From an uncultured Opitutales bacterium (GTDB lineage Bacteria; Verrucomicrobiota; Verrucomicrobiia; Opitutales; Intestinicryptomonadaceae): 64,000 nt of DNA. Under the pieces are notes generated by a model. That model saw only the letters and a list, made by a program, of their open reading frames with translations. It made no database searches and had not been told where the DNA came from. Positions 53,098 to 63,341 of this stretch are shown piece after piece. Location: the NCBI GenBank assembly GCA_944389175.1, contig CALXLK010000010.1, positions 25,270 through 89,269 of the forward strand, given 5' to 3'. Both the position numbers and the translations under genes were made by a program. The stretch's first letter is position 1; each line of letters begins with the position of its first letter.

Positions 53098-53117
53098 GAA
53101 ATTTTCAATTTTCCGGG

Positions 53118-53348
53118 CTATTCGCCGTCGTCGCCGATAGCCTGAACTGGGCAGGATTCGAGCGCCTCATTGCAGAGAGCCGTTTCCGCATCGTTCGAGG
53201 GTTGCTTCTTTACGCAAGCGCAGCCTTCGTCGGTGAGTTCGAAAAGGCCTTCGGCCGTCGACGCGCAAAGGCCGCAGCCGATGCACTGGGAATCGACATA
53301 GAATTTGCCGGGAACATTAAACTGATTTTTTTCGTCTTTGTTTGCCAT
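53118..53348 (-). CDS. 4Fe-4S ferredoxin
   Basis: 76 residues. CIGCGLC near residue 22 and a distal CP (SCPVQAIG) give the four Cys of a single cluster, the Thermotoga-type ferredoxin pattern. Acidic surface typical of electron carriers. Own promoter and terminator. Partner enzymes not visible. Confidence 0.92.
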   Translation of the reverse strand: MANKDEKNQFNVPGKFYVDSQCIGCGLCASTAEGLFELTDEGCACVKKQPSNDAETALCNEALESCPVQAIGDDGE

Positions 53349-53459
53349 AGTGGCTCTCGATAATCTCTTACATGCAATTTAGGTCAAGACTTTTTTTATT
53401 CCAAATATGGTTTGAAATCGGGCATTCTTATGTTAAGACAATACGCCGTAAAAGAAAAT

Positions 53460-54593
53460 ATGAGAGTCGATTTTAACAAATTGTCGTATACGGGCAACGA
53501 AATAAAGTATATACAGAAGGCCATGGACGGTTCGCCCCTGCAGGGCGGCGGGCAGTTTATGAACGTCTGTGAATTTCTTTTGCGCCGCATAACGAGGGCA
53601 AAAAACGCGCTTCTGACGACGTCTTGCACTTCGGCGCTCGATATGGCTGCAATAATGTGCAACATAGAGCCCGGAGACGAGGTTATAGCGCCGTCTTACA
53701 CGTTTGTATCCACGATTAATTCGTTCGTTCTGCGCGGCGCCCGCCCGGTATTCTGCGACGTCCATCCCGACACTTTGAACATCGACGAGACCAAACTTGC
53801 CGGCCTAATTACCGAGCGCACCAAGGTTATAGTGCCCGTCCACTACGCGGGAGTCGCCTGCGATATGGACGCAATATGCGCCATAGCAAAGCCGCGTAAT
53901 ATAGCGGTAGTCGAAGACGCCGCCCAGGCCTTTAACGCCTACTACAAGGGCAGGCATCTTGGAACTATCGGGCAGATAGGAACGCTTAGCTTCCATTCGA
54001 CAAAGAACGTAATAGCAGGCGAATGCGGGGCTCTGCTTACAAACGACGACGCCCTCGCCCGCCGCGCAAACTACATCCGCGAAAAGGGCACAAACCGCAT
54101 AGATTTTGTCGACGGCAAGATAGACAAATACACGTGGATAGACTACGGAAGCAGCTATATACCCTCGGAGCTTATCGCGGCGTTTTTGTCGGCGCAACTT
54201 GAGCAGGCCGACGAGCTTACCCAGCCGCGCATTGAGGCCTGGGGCAGGTACGCGCAAATGCTGTCTCCTCTCGAAGAAGAGGGGAAGCTGCATCTTTGCA
54301 AGATTCCGCCCTATGCTAAGACAAACGCGCACATTTTCTTTATATACCTCGACGAACCCGACAGGGCGAGGGCGCTGCACTCTTATCTCAAGGAGCGCGG
54401 AGTTTCCACAAACGCCCATTACCAGCCTCTGCACACATGCCCGATGGCTCTGAAATTTAATCCGCATCCGGCGAGTTTGCCGGTTGTCGAAAAGATTGCC
54501 CAGACAATGCTTAGGTTGCCCATGTACGCCTCGATAACAGAGGCCGAGCAATCTTACGTGTGCGATTGCATTAAGGAGTTTTTCGCCAGGTAA
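53460..54593 (+). CDS. DegT/DnrJ/EryC1-family sugar aminotransferase
   Basis: 377 residues. PLP enzyme converting keto-sugar nucleotides to amino sugars. APSYTFVSTINSFVLRGARPVFCDV, VVEDAAQAF, and the PLP Lys in FHSTKNVIAGEGG-like context (FHSTKNVIAGE) are canonical; closest layout is WecE/RffA (dTDP-4-keto-6-deoxy-D-glucose transaminase). Reaction and sugar are inferred. Start at ATG 53460 has AAAGAAAAT in front. It precedes rnpB. Confidence 0.9.
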   Translation: MRVDFNKLSYTGNEIKYIQKAMDGSPLQGGGQFMNVCEFLLRRITRAKNALLTTSCTSALDMAAIMCNIEPGDEVIAPSYTFVSTINSFVLRGARPVFCDVHPDTLNIDETKLAGLITERTKVIVPVHYAGVACDMDAICAIAKPRNIAVVEDAAQAFNAYYKGRHLGTIGQIGTLSFHSTKNVIAGECGALLTNDDALARRANYIREKGTNRIDFVDGKIDKYTWIDYGSSYIPSELIAAFLSAQLEQADELTQPRIEAWGRYAQMLSPLEEEGKLHLCKIPPYAKTNAHIFFIYLDEPDRARALHSYLKERGVSTNAHYQPLHTCPMALKFNPHPASLPVVEKIAQTMLRLPMYASITEAEQSYVCDCIKEFFAR

Positions 54594-54624
54594 TTTTGGT
54601 TAATTGAGTTCTTTGACAGATTTT

Positions 54625-55000
54625 GGCAAGCGGTGGGCATTCGCTGGAGAGATTTCTCTTTAGAGGAAAGTCCGGGCACCGCAGAGCAAAGCCCCGGTTG
54701 AAAAACCGGAATGCGGGGGGCAAACCCCCGTGTATGAACAGTGCCGCAGAAAACAAACCGCCTACGGGCAAGGGTGAAAAGGCGGGGTAAGAGCCCACCG
54801 CCGCGAGAGCAATCGAGCGGGCATGGAAAACTCGGCTTGGTGCAAGACAATGTATGACGTCTCGGGCTGCTCGTCCTTATGGCGTCGGGTGTGTCGCGCC
54901 CCCGAAAGGGGGGAGCCCTTCGCGGCTCAGATAAATGAATGCCGCTTTGCGCGGGCATATGCATGCGCAAAGCACAGAACCCGGCTTACAGCCGCTTGCC
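54625..55000 (+). ncRNA. rnpB: RNase P RNA, bacterial type A
   Basis: About 376 nt. Closing helix P1 pairs GGCAAGCGG (54625) with CCGCTTGCC (54992-55000). Universal core blocks are present: GAGGAAAGTCCGGGC near the 5' end, GGGTGAAAAGG, GGTAAGAGCCCACCG, and ACAGAACCCGGCTTAC near the 3' end (P4 partner). It processes the 5' ends of tRNA precursors. Confidence 0.95.
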
Positions 55001-55147
55001 TCACTGTCTGTATTCTGTTCATTTGTGCCGTATTTGCGGCAATGACATGGGGGTTGTTAGCGCTTGCTCTTGTTTAAACAATTCAAAAAAGTACCTATCG
55101 AAATCTCTTTGTTTGTGTTTGTTGGCGCCAGTATCTGTTTAAATAAT

Positions 55148-55183
55148 AAAAAAGCGGAGGTTTTTTTACCTCCGCTTTTTTTT
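55148..55183. terminator. Bidirectional terminator after rnpB
   Basis: AAAAAAGCGGAGGT/ACCTCCGCTTTTTTTT around a T-rich loop. Serves rnpB (+) and the glycosidase gene (-). Confidence 0.9.
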
Positions 55184-55202
55184 GTCTTATGTATGCAACA
55201 GC

Positions 55203-56990
55203 TTAGTTCTTGGCCTCGCCCGGAATTAGCAGGTAGTCCATGGCGGCCACTTTTTTGCCCTCAAATTCATACGGGGCGTTGGTGTAGTTGGTGACTACCC
55301 GGCTGCCGTCGCCGTAAACCGTCAGATAAACGTCGTCGGCGAGCTTTTTATGCTCCTGCATGAATTCCAACTGAAGATGGGCCACTTTCTGGTATTCGTC
55401 GTAGAACTCCTTTATTTTGGGGACGTTCTTGACGTTAGTGGCTGTATAGTACACAGGACGGCCGCCAAATTCGGCGTGGTGGAGCCTTATCGTGGGCCAG
55501 TCTTTGTTGAGGTTGTTGTTTGTGTCGCTGTAGAAGGCAGCCGACGGCACTATGCCGTGGTAGACAATCTGCCATATCGGAATATAGCGGTCGAGCATCT
55601 TGTGGTGGCGGTTCTGGTGGTTGATGTAGAAGGCCCAGTCAAGATACTTGATTACGTGGTCGAAACCGCACTCCGAAGTAAAGCCTCCGGTGATTTTGTG
55701 CGCGTATTTCATTATCCTTAGATACGCTTGCGTCCACTGCTTGCGGTTGAGCGGGTGTTTTTTGTCGTGGCAGACGCGCGGGGCTATCGCCGAAATTACG
55801 TCGACGTGGTGCAGGCCGTTAAAACCGAGCCTGTTGTATATCTCGGGATAACCGTCCTTGACAAACAAGTCGAAAATCGGGTCGGGGCAGGGAGTGTAGG
55901 CTTTTCCGCCGGCCCACGCCCCCACATACATTAGAGACCCGTCGGCGCGCTTTGCTATGTAGTCTTCACTCCAGCAATCGGCAATCCTGTAGGCGTCGGT
56001 GTGGTTGACGTGGGGAGAAATGTAGTAGCCGAGGCTCTTAGCCGTCTCTATGGTGCGCTTGAGCGCCTCTTCTCCGCCTATTTTGGGTTCGACGGGGAAA
56101 AGTTGCGGATAGCGGCCGTCGTGCCCGGAGATATTCCAGCCAACTTCGTGGAAGACGAGGTTGTCGCACCCGGCGGCCTTCAGCGCCTTTATTGTTTCGG
56201 TTACTTGGTCGCAAGTGCAGGCCACATTCATGGGTAGTTCCGTCTCTACCGTATAATCCTTGATTATGTATCTGCCCCTCTTGTCGCGGGGCATCGGCTT
56301 GCCTCCGTGCTGGCTTCTGATAAGTATGGATTTTGCCATGGCCTCGAGCTTCGGATTGTTTTTAATGCGCTCTTTAAGCGGTTTTACCTCGCCGCGGTCG
56401 AGCTGGTACTGGCGGTACTTCCTGGCCATGCCCGAGTAGTTGGCATCGTCGCCGGTGAGCTCGTAAAAATCGACGACTATGTCCTCGTAGGCGGGCACTT
56501 CCATCTTCTTTATGTTAAAGCGCGGAAATACGTTGTAGACTCCGTCTTTGGCCTCGGCTACCATGTCGAATTCGTGCCTGAGTTTCTTGACAATGCACAT
56601 CCACGTCACTCTCGGGTTCTTCATCCCGAAAAATGCGTAGTAATTTCTGCCGTTGCCGGTATAGACTCCGTTGTCTTCCCTAAACGTGCCTATGGCGCTT
56701 TGCGTGTTGATAAAGTAACCTTCCTCGCCCTTCTTTGCCTGGCAGGCGGGTATCTTTATGTCTATGTAGTCGATCGCCTGGCTTATGTCTTCCTTGGGAA
56801 TTCGCACCCGCCACGCGCCGTCTTTGCGCTTTTTTACCGGGTAACTTGTCTGCAGCTTGGCGCCGCCAGACCAAATGTCCACAGTGCACGTGTTAAAATA
56901 TTTCTCATTCCCCTGTTCGGGCGCTTTTTCGCCCGCAAAACATATCGCAACGCACGCGAGCACAAGTCCAATTAGCAGTTTTTTTATCAT
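55203..56990 (-). CDS. Secreted glycoside hydrolase-like protein (DUF5696/GH101-type barrel)
   Basis: 595 residues. Signal peptide (LLIGLVLACVAICFA), an N-terminal beta domain (about 25-190), then a TIM-barrel with LKAAGCDNLVFHEVGWNISGHDGRYP, LGYYISPHVNHTDAY and GFNGLHHVDVISA, followed by a GGRPVYY-containing C-terminal domain. Layout matches DUF5696 glycosidase-like proteins related to GH101 endo-alpha-N-acetylgalactosaminidases. Putative carboxylates lie in the HVD and SECGFDH regions; not confirmed. Probably acts on O-glycan or mucin-type sugars. Confidence 0.75.
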   Translation of the reverse strand: MIKKLLIGLVLACVAICFAGEKAPEQGNEKYFNTCTVDIWSGGAKLQTSYPVKKRKDGAWRVRIPKEDISQAIDYIDIKIPACQAKKGEEGYFINTQSAIGTFREDNGVYTGNGRNYYAFFGMKNPRVTWMCIVKKLRHEFDMVAEAKDGVYNVFPRFNIKKMEVPAYEDIVVDFYELTGDDANYSGMARKYRQYQLDRGEVKPLKERIKNNPKLEAMAKSILIRSQHGGKPMPRDKRGRYIIKDYTVETELPMNVACTCDQVTETIKALKAAGCDNLVFHEVGWNISGHDGRYPQLFPVEPKIGGEEALKRTIETAKSLGYYISPHVNHTDAYRIADCWSEDYIAKRADGSLMYVGAWAGGKAYTPCPDPIFDLFVKDGYPEIYNRLGFNGLHHVDVISAIAPRVCHDKKHPLNRKQWTQAYLRIMKYAHKITGGFTSECGFDHVIKYLDWAFYINHQNRHHKMLDRYIPIWQIVYHGIVPSAAFYSDTNNNLNKDWPTIRLHHAEFGGRPVYYTATNVKNVPKIKEFYDEYQKVAHLQLEFMQEHKKLADDVYLTVYGDGSRVVTNYTNAPYEFEGKKVAAMDYLLIPGEAKN

Positions 56991-57474
56991 ATCCTGTCTG
57001 TGTTATGTGTTGTATTGAAAGCGCCTAAAAAGGCGCTAAGACCTGGAGATTTCAGGGTATTTCGGGGGGCTTGTCAAGATAATTGCTCAATTTGAGCTGC
57101 CAAATATGCCCAATTTCTTTGAACCCTGCAGGTGGTGCAGTTTGCAAATTTTTGCGTTGCAGACTTATGAAAGTGTGTTTTTTTTCATTTTGTGCTTGAT
57201 AGAGACCGAAAAAGTGGCATGCTCCCAGAGTAAGCGTCGAGAAAAACTTTCGCGTTTGACGGTTCGGGCATGTGGTACGTGTTTGGGCTATCGGCTGTCG
57301 AAAGCGCTTCCGCAATACCGAGGGCGAGGGGGCTTTTCCTTCTTTGGGGGTCTGTTTGCCTTCGGTTCAGACGGCAGTTTGGGGTTGCGCGCAGCAGAGT
57401 TGTGCGCGCAGATTTCCGAGACTGCGCGGGAATTTTTGTTTCCGCCAAAAATTGTGAAAAAAGAAAGATAAAAA
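56991..57474. other. Intergenic upstream of rpsO
   Basis: 484 nt. No gene. Promoters for the glycosidase (-) and rpsO (+) must lie here; TTGATA at about 57198 might be a -35. GC content rises to the right. Confidence 0.35.
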
Positions 57475-57747
57475 ATGTCTGATCACAACACAGTAGATAA
57501 ACAATCGATAATCAAGGAATACCGTCTCGACGACAAAGATACGGGTTCATGCGAAGTTCAGGTCGCACTCCTGACTGCTCGGATAGCGCATTTGACTGCG
57601 CATTTGGCCTCGAATAAGAAGGACTTTCATTCGCGCAGGGGTCTGCTTGCCATGACGAGCCGCAGAAGGAAGCTCTTGGATTACCTAAAGAGCCACTCTC
57701 TTGAAAGATACAACGCTCTTATTCAGCGTTTAAAGCTGCGCCGCTAA
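57475..57747 (+). CDS. rpsO: 30S ribosomal protein S15
   Basis: 90 residues. [23 protein letters not shown] and [24 protein letters not shown] are the conserved rRNA-binding helices. Followed by a terminator and pnp, the order seen in many bacteria. Confidence 0.97.
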   Translation: MSDHNTVDKQSIIKEYRLDDKDTGSCEVQVALLTARIAHLTAHLASNKKDFHSRRGLLAMTSRRRKLLDYLKSHSLERYNALIQRLKLRR

Positions 57748-57755
57748 GGCGCGTG

Positions 57756-57784
57756 AAAAGGGGACGAAGATGTCCCTTTTTTTT
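57756..57784 (+). terminator. Terminator between rpsO and pnp
   Basis: GGGAC-GAAGAT-GTCCC preceded by A-run and followed by eight to nine T. Confidence 0.8.
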
Positions 57785-58207
57785 CAATGCACGGCAGGCG
57801 CGGTTTGCGCCTCCCGCCTCTGGGGGCTTCTCTTCGGGGTTTCGGAGTGTTTGGATTTTATGCGCGCGGATTTTGCGCGCTATGAATCAGCAAGTCTCCC
57901 GGCGGATGGAATGACCCGTGTCGCTTTTCGACTGGGCTTTCCGTCTCCGGGGGGCGATACGGGCGCCAAAGCCGCGGGCAGTTTTGCCTTTCGGCTAAAC
58001 GGCCTTGGGGCTTCCCGCTTATGGCGGCGGATCTTCCGAGGCTTAACTTGGACACCGTAGAAACCCAAGGGAATTTCTCGGATTTTAATCTTTATCGGAG
58101 AATATTCCGATATTCTTTTGGCAAAGTCGGCCGACTTTGCAGAATACGCAACTGCCGTAGGCGAACGTCCGATCCGTTCGGCGGCGCACATAGAAAGAAA
58201 ACAGATA
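57785..58207 (+). promoter_or_regulatory. Long pnp leader with inverted repeats
   Basis: 423 nt without a gene. ATCGGA-GAATAT-TCCGAT (58094-58111) precedes the perfect palindrome GCAAAGTCGG|CCGACTTTGC (58121-58140), about 67 nt before the pnp ATG. In other bacteria the pnp leader forms a long hairpin cut by RNase III for autoregulation; this is a plausible equivalent. Confidence 0.55.
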
Positions 58208-60400
58208 ATGGATCAAAAATACAGTGTAGAGGTCGAAGGCCTCGGAATAAAAATATCGACGGGCTCGATAGCCAAACAGGCAAACGGCTCGGTTACAATA
58301 AGCCTCGGCGAGACAAACCTGCTTGTCAATGTGACGGCCGCCGGCGCCTTGAAAGACGGTCAGGACTTTTTCCCGCTGACGGTTGACTACAGGGAAACAT
58401 ATTCGGCGGCGGGGCGTTTCCCCGGCGGCTATTTCAAGCGCGAGGGCCGTCCGAATGAAAAGGAAATTTTGACATCGCGCCTGTGCGACCGTCCGTTGCG
58501 CCCCTTGTTCCCGAAAGGGTTCATGAATGAGGTTCAGGTAATCGGCTTGCTGCTTTCGGCCGATATGGTCAATGATCCCGACATACTCATGGTAAACGGC
58601 GCTTCGGCGGCGCTGCTTATTTCCGACATTCCCTGGAACGGCCCCATCGGCGGCATACGTTTGGGCGAAATAGACGGCAAGTTCGTCGTCAACCCGACTC
58701 ATGAGCAGATGCTCGATTCGACTTTGGATCTCATATACGTGGGCAACGAAAAGGAGATGATGATGATTGAAGGCTCGGCCGAGCAGTGCCCGGAAGAGCG
58801 TTTCATAGAGGCTTTGGCCTTCGCCCAAGAGCAGATACAAAAGATAATAGCCGCCCAGAGGGAGCTGGCCAAGATATGCGGCAAGCCCAAGAAGGAATTC
58901 CCGCTCATAGTTTGCCCGCAAGAAATTCTGGATATGTGCAGGGAGTACGTTGGCGGCAGGCTTTTGGAGGCCGTTTTCCAGGGCAATAAGCTCAAGAGGC
59001 AGGCCGATGTCGATGCGCTCATGAACGAGACCGCCGAATTTGTCAAGGGCAAGGTCGGCGAGGAAAAGTTCGACATGGCCCACATAAAGATGGCCTTCGA
59101 GGAATTGCAGGAGAGGGTTTACCGCGACAACATTCTCGACAACGGCGCCCGTTGCGACGGCCGCGGAATAGAGGATTTGCGCCCGATATCCTGCTCGACG
59201 AACGTATTGCCGAGGGTCCACGGTTCGGCGTTGTTTACCCGCGGCGAGACGCAGGCGCTTGTCATGACGACGCTTGGGACTAGCCGCGACTACCAGGAGC
59301 TCGACGGCCTGACCGGCGGCACCAAGCAAAAGTCGTTTTTCCTCCACTACAACTTCCCGCCGTATTCCGTCGGCGAGACGGGTCGTTTTGGCACGCCCGG
59401 CCGCCGCGAGATAGGGCATGGAAACCTGGCGGAACGCTCGCTTTTGCCGGTATTGCCCTCGGAGGACGAATTCCCGTACGCAATCCGCATAGTATCCGAG
59501 ATTATGGAGTCTAACGGTTCGACCTCGATGGCGTCGGTTTGCGGAGGCTGCCTGAGCCTTATGGACGCCGGCGTTCCGATACAGACGCCCGTAGCCGGCA
59601 TTAGCTGCGGCCTTGTTACGCGATTTGACGACAACGGCAATCTTCTCAAGCACGTAGTGCTTACAGACATAATCGGCGCCGAAGACCACTACGGCGATAT
59701 GGACTTCAAAATCTGCGGCACTAAAAACGGCATAACCGGGTTCCAGCTCGACCTCAAGATTCAGGGGTTGCCCTTTGAAATTGCAAAGGAGGCCATATAC
59801 CGCAACAAAGCGACACGCATGAAGATTTTGGGCATAATGGCCGAGTGCTTGGCCGAGCCCAATAAGGATCTCAAGCCCTGCGCTCCGAGAATCAAGATCA
59901 TGCAGATTGATCCGGAAAAGATAGGCGCTCTCATCGGTCCCGGCGGCAAGAACATACGCAGGATTGTTGAGGTTTCGGGAGCCCAGATTGACGTCGACGA
60001 CGACAATCCCGGCAAGGTTCTCATATACGCCACTAACGCCGACAGCATGAACAGGGCCGTCATGGAGGTAGAGCTTGTCACGGGAGAAATAGAAGTGGGC
60101 AAGACCTACCGCGGCATAGTGCGCTCCATAAAAGACTTTGGAGCCTTTGTGGAATGTCTGCCCGGCAAGGAGGGGCTTGTGCACATATCTGAGTTGGCGG
60201 ATTTCCGCGTTAACAAGACCGAGGATGTCTGCAAGCTTGGCGACGAAATGTTTGTAAAGTGCATTGGCATAGACGACAAGGGCAGGGTAAAGCTTTCCCG
60301 CAGGGCCGCGCTTTGCGAACAGCGCGGCGAGCCCTACGAGCCCAGACCCCAACCTCCGCGCGAACGCCGCGAGCGCAGGGAAAACCGCGACGAGCAATAA
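58208..60400 (+). CDS. pnp: Polyribonucleotide nucleotidyltransferase
   Basis: 730 residues. Phosphorolytic 3'-5' exoribonuclease. Two RNase PH domains ([35 protein letters not shown] with catalytic Asp), KH domain [15 protein letters not shown]1 domain [33 protein letters not shown]. All catalytic residues present. ATG 58208 is preferred; an upstream TTG inside the palindrome would add a non-conserved leader. Terminator at 60415. Confidence 0.97.
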   Translation: MDQKYSVEVEGLGIKISTGSIAKQANGSVTISLGETNLLVNVTAAGALKDGQDFFPLTVDYRETYSAAGRFPGGYFKREGRPNEKEILTSRLCDRPLRPLFPKGFMNEVQVIGLLLSADMVNDPDILMVNGASAALLISDIPWNGPIGGIRLGEIDGKFVVNPTHEQMLDSTLDLIYVGNEKEMMMIEGSAEQCPEERFIEALAFAQEQIQKIIAAQRELAKICGKPKKEFPLIVCPQEILDMCREYVGGRLLEAVFQGNKLKRQADVDALMNETAEFVKGKVGEEKFDMAHIKMAFEELQERVYRDNILDNGARCDGRGIEDLRPISCSTNVLPRVHGSALFTRGETQALVMTTLGTSRDYQELDGLTGGTKQKSFFLHYNFPPYSVGETGRFGTPGRREIGHGNLAERSLLPVLPSEDEFPYAIRIVSEIMESNGSTSMASVCGGCLSLMDAGVPIQTPVAGISCGLVTRFDDNGNLLKHVVLTDIIGAEDHYGDMDFKICGTKNGITGFQLDLKIQGLPFEIAKEAIYRNKATRMKILGIMAECLAEPNKDLKPCAPRIKIMQIDPEKIGALIGPGGKNIRRIVEVSGAQIDVDDDNPGKVLIYATNADSMNRAVMEVELVTGEIEVGKTYRGIVRSIKDFGAFVECLPGKEGLVHISELADFRVNKTEDVCKLGDEMFVKCIGIDDKGRVKLSRRAALCEQRGEPYEPRPQPPRERRERRENRDEQ

Positions 60401-60414
60401 AAGGCGATAATTTG

Positions 60415-60441
60415 GCGGGGCTTTAGCCCCGCTTTTTTTTT
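60415..60441 (+). terminator. Rho-independent terminator of pnp
   Basis: GCGGGGC-TTTA-GCCCCGC followed by nine T. Confidence 0.93.
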
Positions 60442-60577
60442 AGGCGCGCTGCACAGTTTTTAACGAAGATAGCCTAAAGGGCGGCAAATTGTATAGCTAT
60501 TGTCAAGGCAATCAATGCGGAACTGTGCATTCATATAAATGCTTGTATAAGGCGCGCATTTTTGTTATCCGTGGTTC

Positions 60578-61396
60578 ATGAGAAGGATTTTTGCATGTCT
60601 TTTGGCCTTGTGGTGTTTTACGATCTTTGCGCAGGATATAAAGGACGTCTATTATTCGTCGAAGGACGACGATCTTTCGCGCAAGTTTTGCAAATTGGAC
60701 GTTTACAATATCGGAGAGTCTGGCGAAAAGAAGCCTGTGCTGGTATGGTTTCACGGAGGGGGCATCACATCCGGAGACAAGCGCCAACTGCCGGCCCCGA
60801 TAGTAGAAAAAAACTACGGCGTTGTCGTTGTGAGCGCAAATTACAGGCTCTCTCCCAAGATAAAGGCGCACCATGCAATAGACGACGCGGCCGAGGCCGT
60901 CGCTTGGGTTTATAACAACGCCGATAAAATCGGGGCCGACAAGCGCCTTATATTTGTCTGCGGACATTCCGCAGGGGGCTATCTTGCCGGCATGGTTGGC
61001 TTTTCGCCGAAGTACCTGCAAGGCCATGGAATAAAGAACACCGATTTGGCGGGGCTTGTATTGCTTAGCGCGCAGACGACGAAGCATTTTCAAGTCCGAA
61101 AAGACTTGGGCGATAATACGTCCCGGTATTTGCCGGTAATAGACGAGCTTTCCATACTGGGAAACGCCGGCAATAAAGCCCCTCCGCTATGCATCATAGT
61201 AGGAGACAAGCGCCTCGAATGGAAGTGCAGGGTCGAGGAGAATTTTCTGCTTGAGGCGACGGTGCGGGCGCTCGGCAGTTGCCCGTACACGGAAATTTTC
61301 CAGCTGCAAGGCACAAACCACGGCACATGCGCCGTCGGCTTTGCGCCCATTGCAAAGAGTTTTATAAAGAAAGTGCAGTCTCAGATAGAAAAGTAA
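60578..61396 (+). CDS. Secreted alpha/beta-hydrolase (BD-FAE-like esterase)
   Basis: 272 residues. Signal peptide (IFACLLALWCFTIFAQ). Oxyanion motif WFHGGG (about 57-62), nucleophile GHSAGG (Ser131), Asp around IIVGDKRLEW, His in GTNHGTC. Family is the HGGG/hormone-sensitive lipase group; carbohydrate feruloyl or acetyl esterase is likely in this context. Starts 137 nt after the pnp terminator. Confidence 0.88.
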   Translation: MRRIFACLLALWCFTIFAQDIKDVYYSSKDDDLSRKFCKLDVYNIGESGEKKPVLVWFHGGGITSGDKRQLPAPIVEKNYGVVVVSANYRLSPKIKAHHAIDDAAEAVAWVYNNADKIGADKRLIFVCGHSAGGYLAGMVGFSPKYLQGHGIKNTDLAGLVLLSAQTTKHFQVRKDLGDNTSRYLPVIDELSILGNAGNKAPPLCIIVGDKRLEWKCRVEENFLLEATVRALGSCPYTEIFQLQGTNHGTCAVGFAPIAKSFIKKVQSQIEK

Positions 61397-61418
61397 AGCC
61401 TGCGCCTCCGTGCCGAAG

Positions 61419-63341
61419 CTACTTTATCAGTTCAAAAAGAGCGGTGTCGGGCGAGGCGAAATTATACTGGAAAGAATCGGTGTTCTCGCCGACGACCTTC
61501 CCTGTAAATTTTTCCACAATTTTTGAATATTTTGCTGGCAGGCTCACGCGTTTTAGCCCTCCTTCCGCAGTGTGTATGGCCGCGTACGAGCTGTTTGCGT
61601 AAACGGGCGCGTGGAAGTCTATGTACATTTTCACCCCGGCGTCCTCGGCGAGTTTCCTGAGCATTTGCGCTGTTACGTCTCCATATGAATGGACGTAGGC
61701 AATGTTGTAATTTTTCTTGTTTGCCAAGTTTAGTCCCTTTGACCCGTATTCAAACCCGGTAAAGTCTTTCACAAAATTTTTATCGAGTTTTTTGCCGTCT
61801 GTAATGGCGGGCGCATAGATAAAAAGCGAAGTTTTGCCGTCGACAAAGACGTTTTTCTCCAAAATTTTCCTGCGTGCCTGGTCTATTTTGAAAGCGGCGG
61901 GAAAGATGAAAAATTTGTATTTGGAGAGGTCGCACTTGTCGAGGTCGTTAAAGGAAATTATTTCAAACGGGGCGCCGATTAGGCTTGCTTTGCGCCTGGT
62001 GTAAGTAAAGATCTCCTTGGTGCGGGGATTGGAGTCGTTTATAAGCAGGGCGCTTTGGGGGTCGGCCACAAGCGCGATTTCGGCAACGGGCTTGTTTTCC
62101 TTTGAGAGGCTTTCCTTCCATATCTTGTGCCCGGCTGCGATGGTTGACATGATTTCTTTTGTGTCGAAGAAGCCGCCCCACATGTCGAAAAACCAAAGAG
62201 ATGCGCCGTTTACAATGCTTAGGGAGAGTTCCCGCTTTATGCCAGCGTCGGTCGCCTCGGGGGTTTTCCACATGGCGTTGTCGCCGGGAGTCCCTTTAAA
62301 GGGTATGTTCTTGTTTACTTTGGGGTCGCACATGATTGTGAAATGGTCTATTTCATGCAGCCACCCTTTCCCGTAGCGCTTTCGAGTGCCGTCGGCGCAC
62401 ATGAATCCGCTGCCTTGGCCCATTTTTCTGTCGTCGTACGTCCCCGGACTCTGGAAAGAATCGAGGTTCTTTGAGGCGAATATTTTTTCGTAGCTTAAGT
62501 GGCCGCACGATACGAGCCTGCCTACGTCAAGTTGCATTATGTACCCGAAAAAGGCGCCTATTTTTTTCTCGGGCGAGACCGTCGCGCGGGCCAGCTGGGC
62601 AAACTCGTCTATCGTGTCGGCTACAAGTTCCCCCGAAAATTGGGCGTAGTCGATTAGATTCGACTCCTTTTCCGGGTCGCGCAGGAAGTTTTCAAACGAC
62701 GCCTTATTGAATAGATCCATCTGGGGCAGGCCAGTGTACTCTTTGCCGCGTTTTTTTAGCCAAGCTTTGTAAGCGTTAATTTTTGAAGGCCCCGCGGAAA
62801 ATTTGCTGTAGTCCATCCATTCGTCGGTCATGCCGCACGCCAGCAGATAGGCCTTGATTTTGTCGGGATACTTTTTTTCGACGTGTTCGAGGAGGGCCTT
62901 GAGGTATTTTTTTGTGGTGTCTTTCCAGCGCTTGTTGGCGACTGTGTTTGAAAGCATCGTATAGCTGTCCGATTCCATCGACAAACCGCAAGTTGCAAGG
63001 TGGTGGTATAGCCACATGGGCGAATTTAGGTCTACGATGAAAATAAAATTGGCGTTTTTATTTACGGATAGAACGTCGTCGAGCTGTTTATCCACGATAT
63101 CGAAGTTGTACGTGTCGTAAAATAGCCAGTTTGGAGGATATTCGCTATACGGGTCGCCCTTGGCGTTGAAAGTGTTCGCCGGGAATATGGCCACGGTATT
63201 TACGCCGTAATCTGCAAATGTTTTTATATGGTTAAGCGACGGCTTGAACGAGCGGTATGCAAATACCTCAAAGCCCGCTGCATTGAGCACCGCCGACGAT
63301 GTAGCCAAAATTAGAGACAGTATAATTTTATGTAAACGCAT
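61419..63341 (-). CDS. Secreted GH42-like protein (beta-galactosidase type barrel)
   Basis: 640 residues. Signal peptide (IILSLILATSSAVLNA), TIM-barrel with FADYGVNTVAIFPANTF, LLACGMTDEWMDY, WLHEIDHFTIMCDP and SLWFFDMWGG, then a flavodoxin-like/trimerisation domain (FEIISFNDLDKCDLSKYKFFIFPAA). Putative acid/base and nucleophile could be the Glu in TDEW and HEIDH, unproven. Family assignment is tentative. Converges with the esterase gene. Confidence 0.7.
   Translation of the reverse strand: MRLHKIILSLILATSSAVLNAAGFEVFAYRSFKPSLNHIKTFADYGVNTVAIFPANTFNAKGDPYSEYPPNWLFYDTYNFDIVDKQLDDVLSVNKNANFIFIVDLNSPMWLYHHLATCGLSMESDSYTMLSNTVANKRWKDTTKKYLKALLEHVEKKYPDKIKAYLLACGMTDEWMDYSKFSAGPSKINAYKAWLKKRGKEYTGLPQMDLFNKASFENFLRDPEKESNLIDYAQFSGELVADTIDEFAQLARATVSPEKKIGAFFGYIMQLDVGRLVSCGHLSYEKIFASKNLDSFQSPGTYDDRKMGQGSGFMCADGTRKRYGKGWLHEIDHFTIMCDPKVNKNIPFKGTPGDNAMWKTPEATDAGIKRELSLSIVNGASLWFFDMWGGFFDTKEIMSTIAAGHKIWKESLSKENKPVAEIALVADPQSALLINDSNPRTKEIFTYTRRKASLIGAPFEIISFNDLDKCDLSKYKFFIFPAAFKIDQARRKILEKNVFVDGKTSLFIYAPAITDGKKLDKNFVKDFTGFEYGSKGLNLANKKNYNIAYVHSYGDVTAQMLRKLAEDAGVKMYIDFHAPVYANSSYAAIHTAEGGLKRVSLPAKYSKIVEKFTGKVVGENTDSFQYNFASPDTALFELIK

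Noticed and set aside
58085..60397. 770-codon open frame on the minus strand
   Set aside because: It is the exact antisense of pnp, whose domains and codon bias are clear. Its product shows no family pattern.
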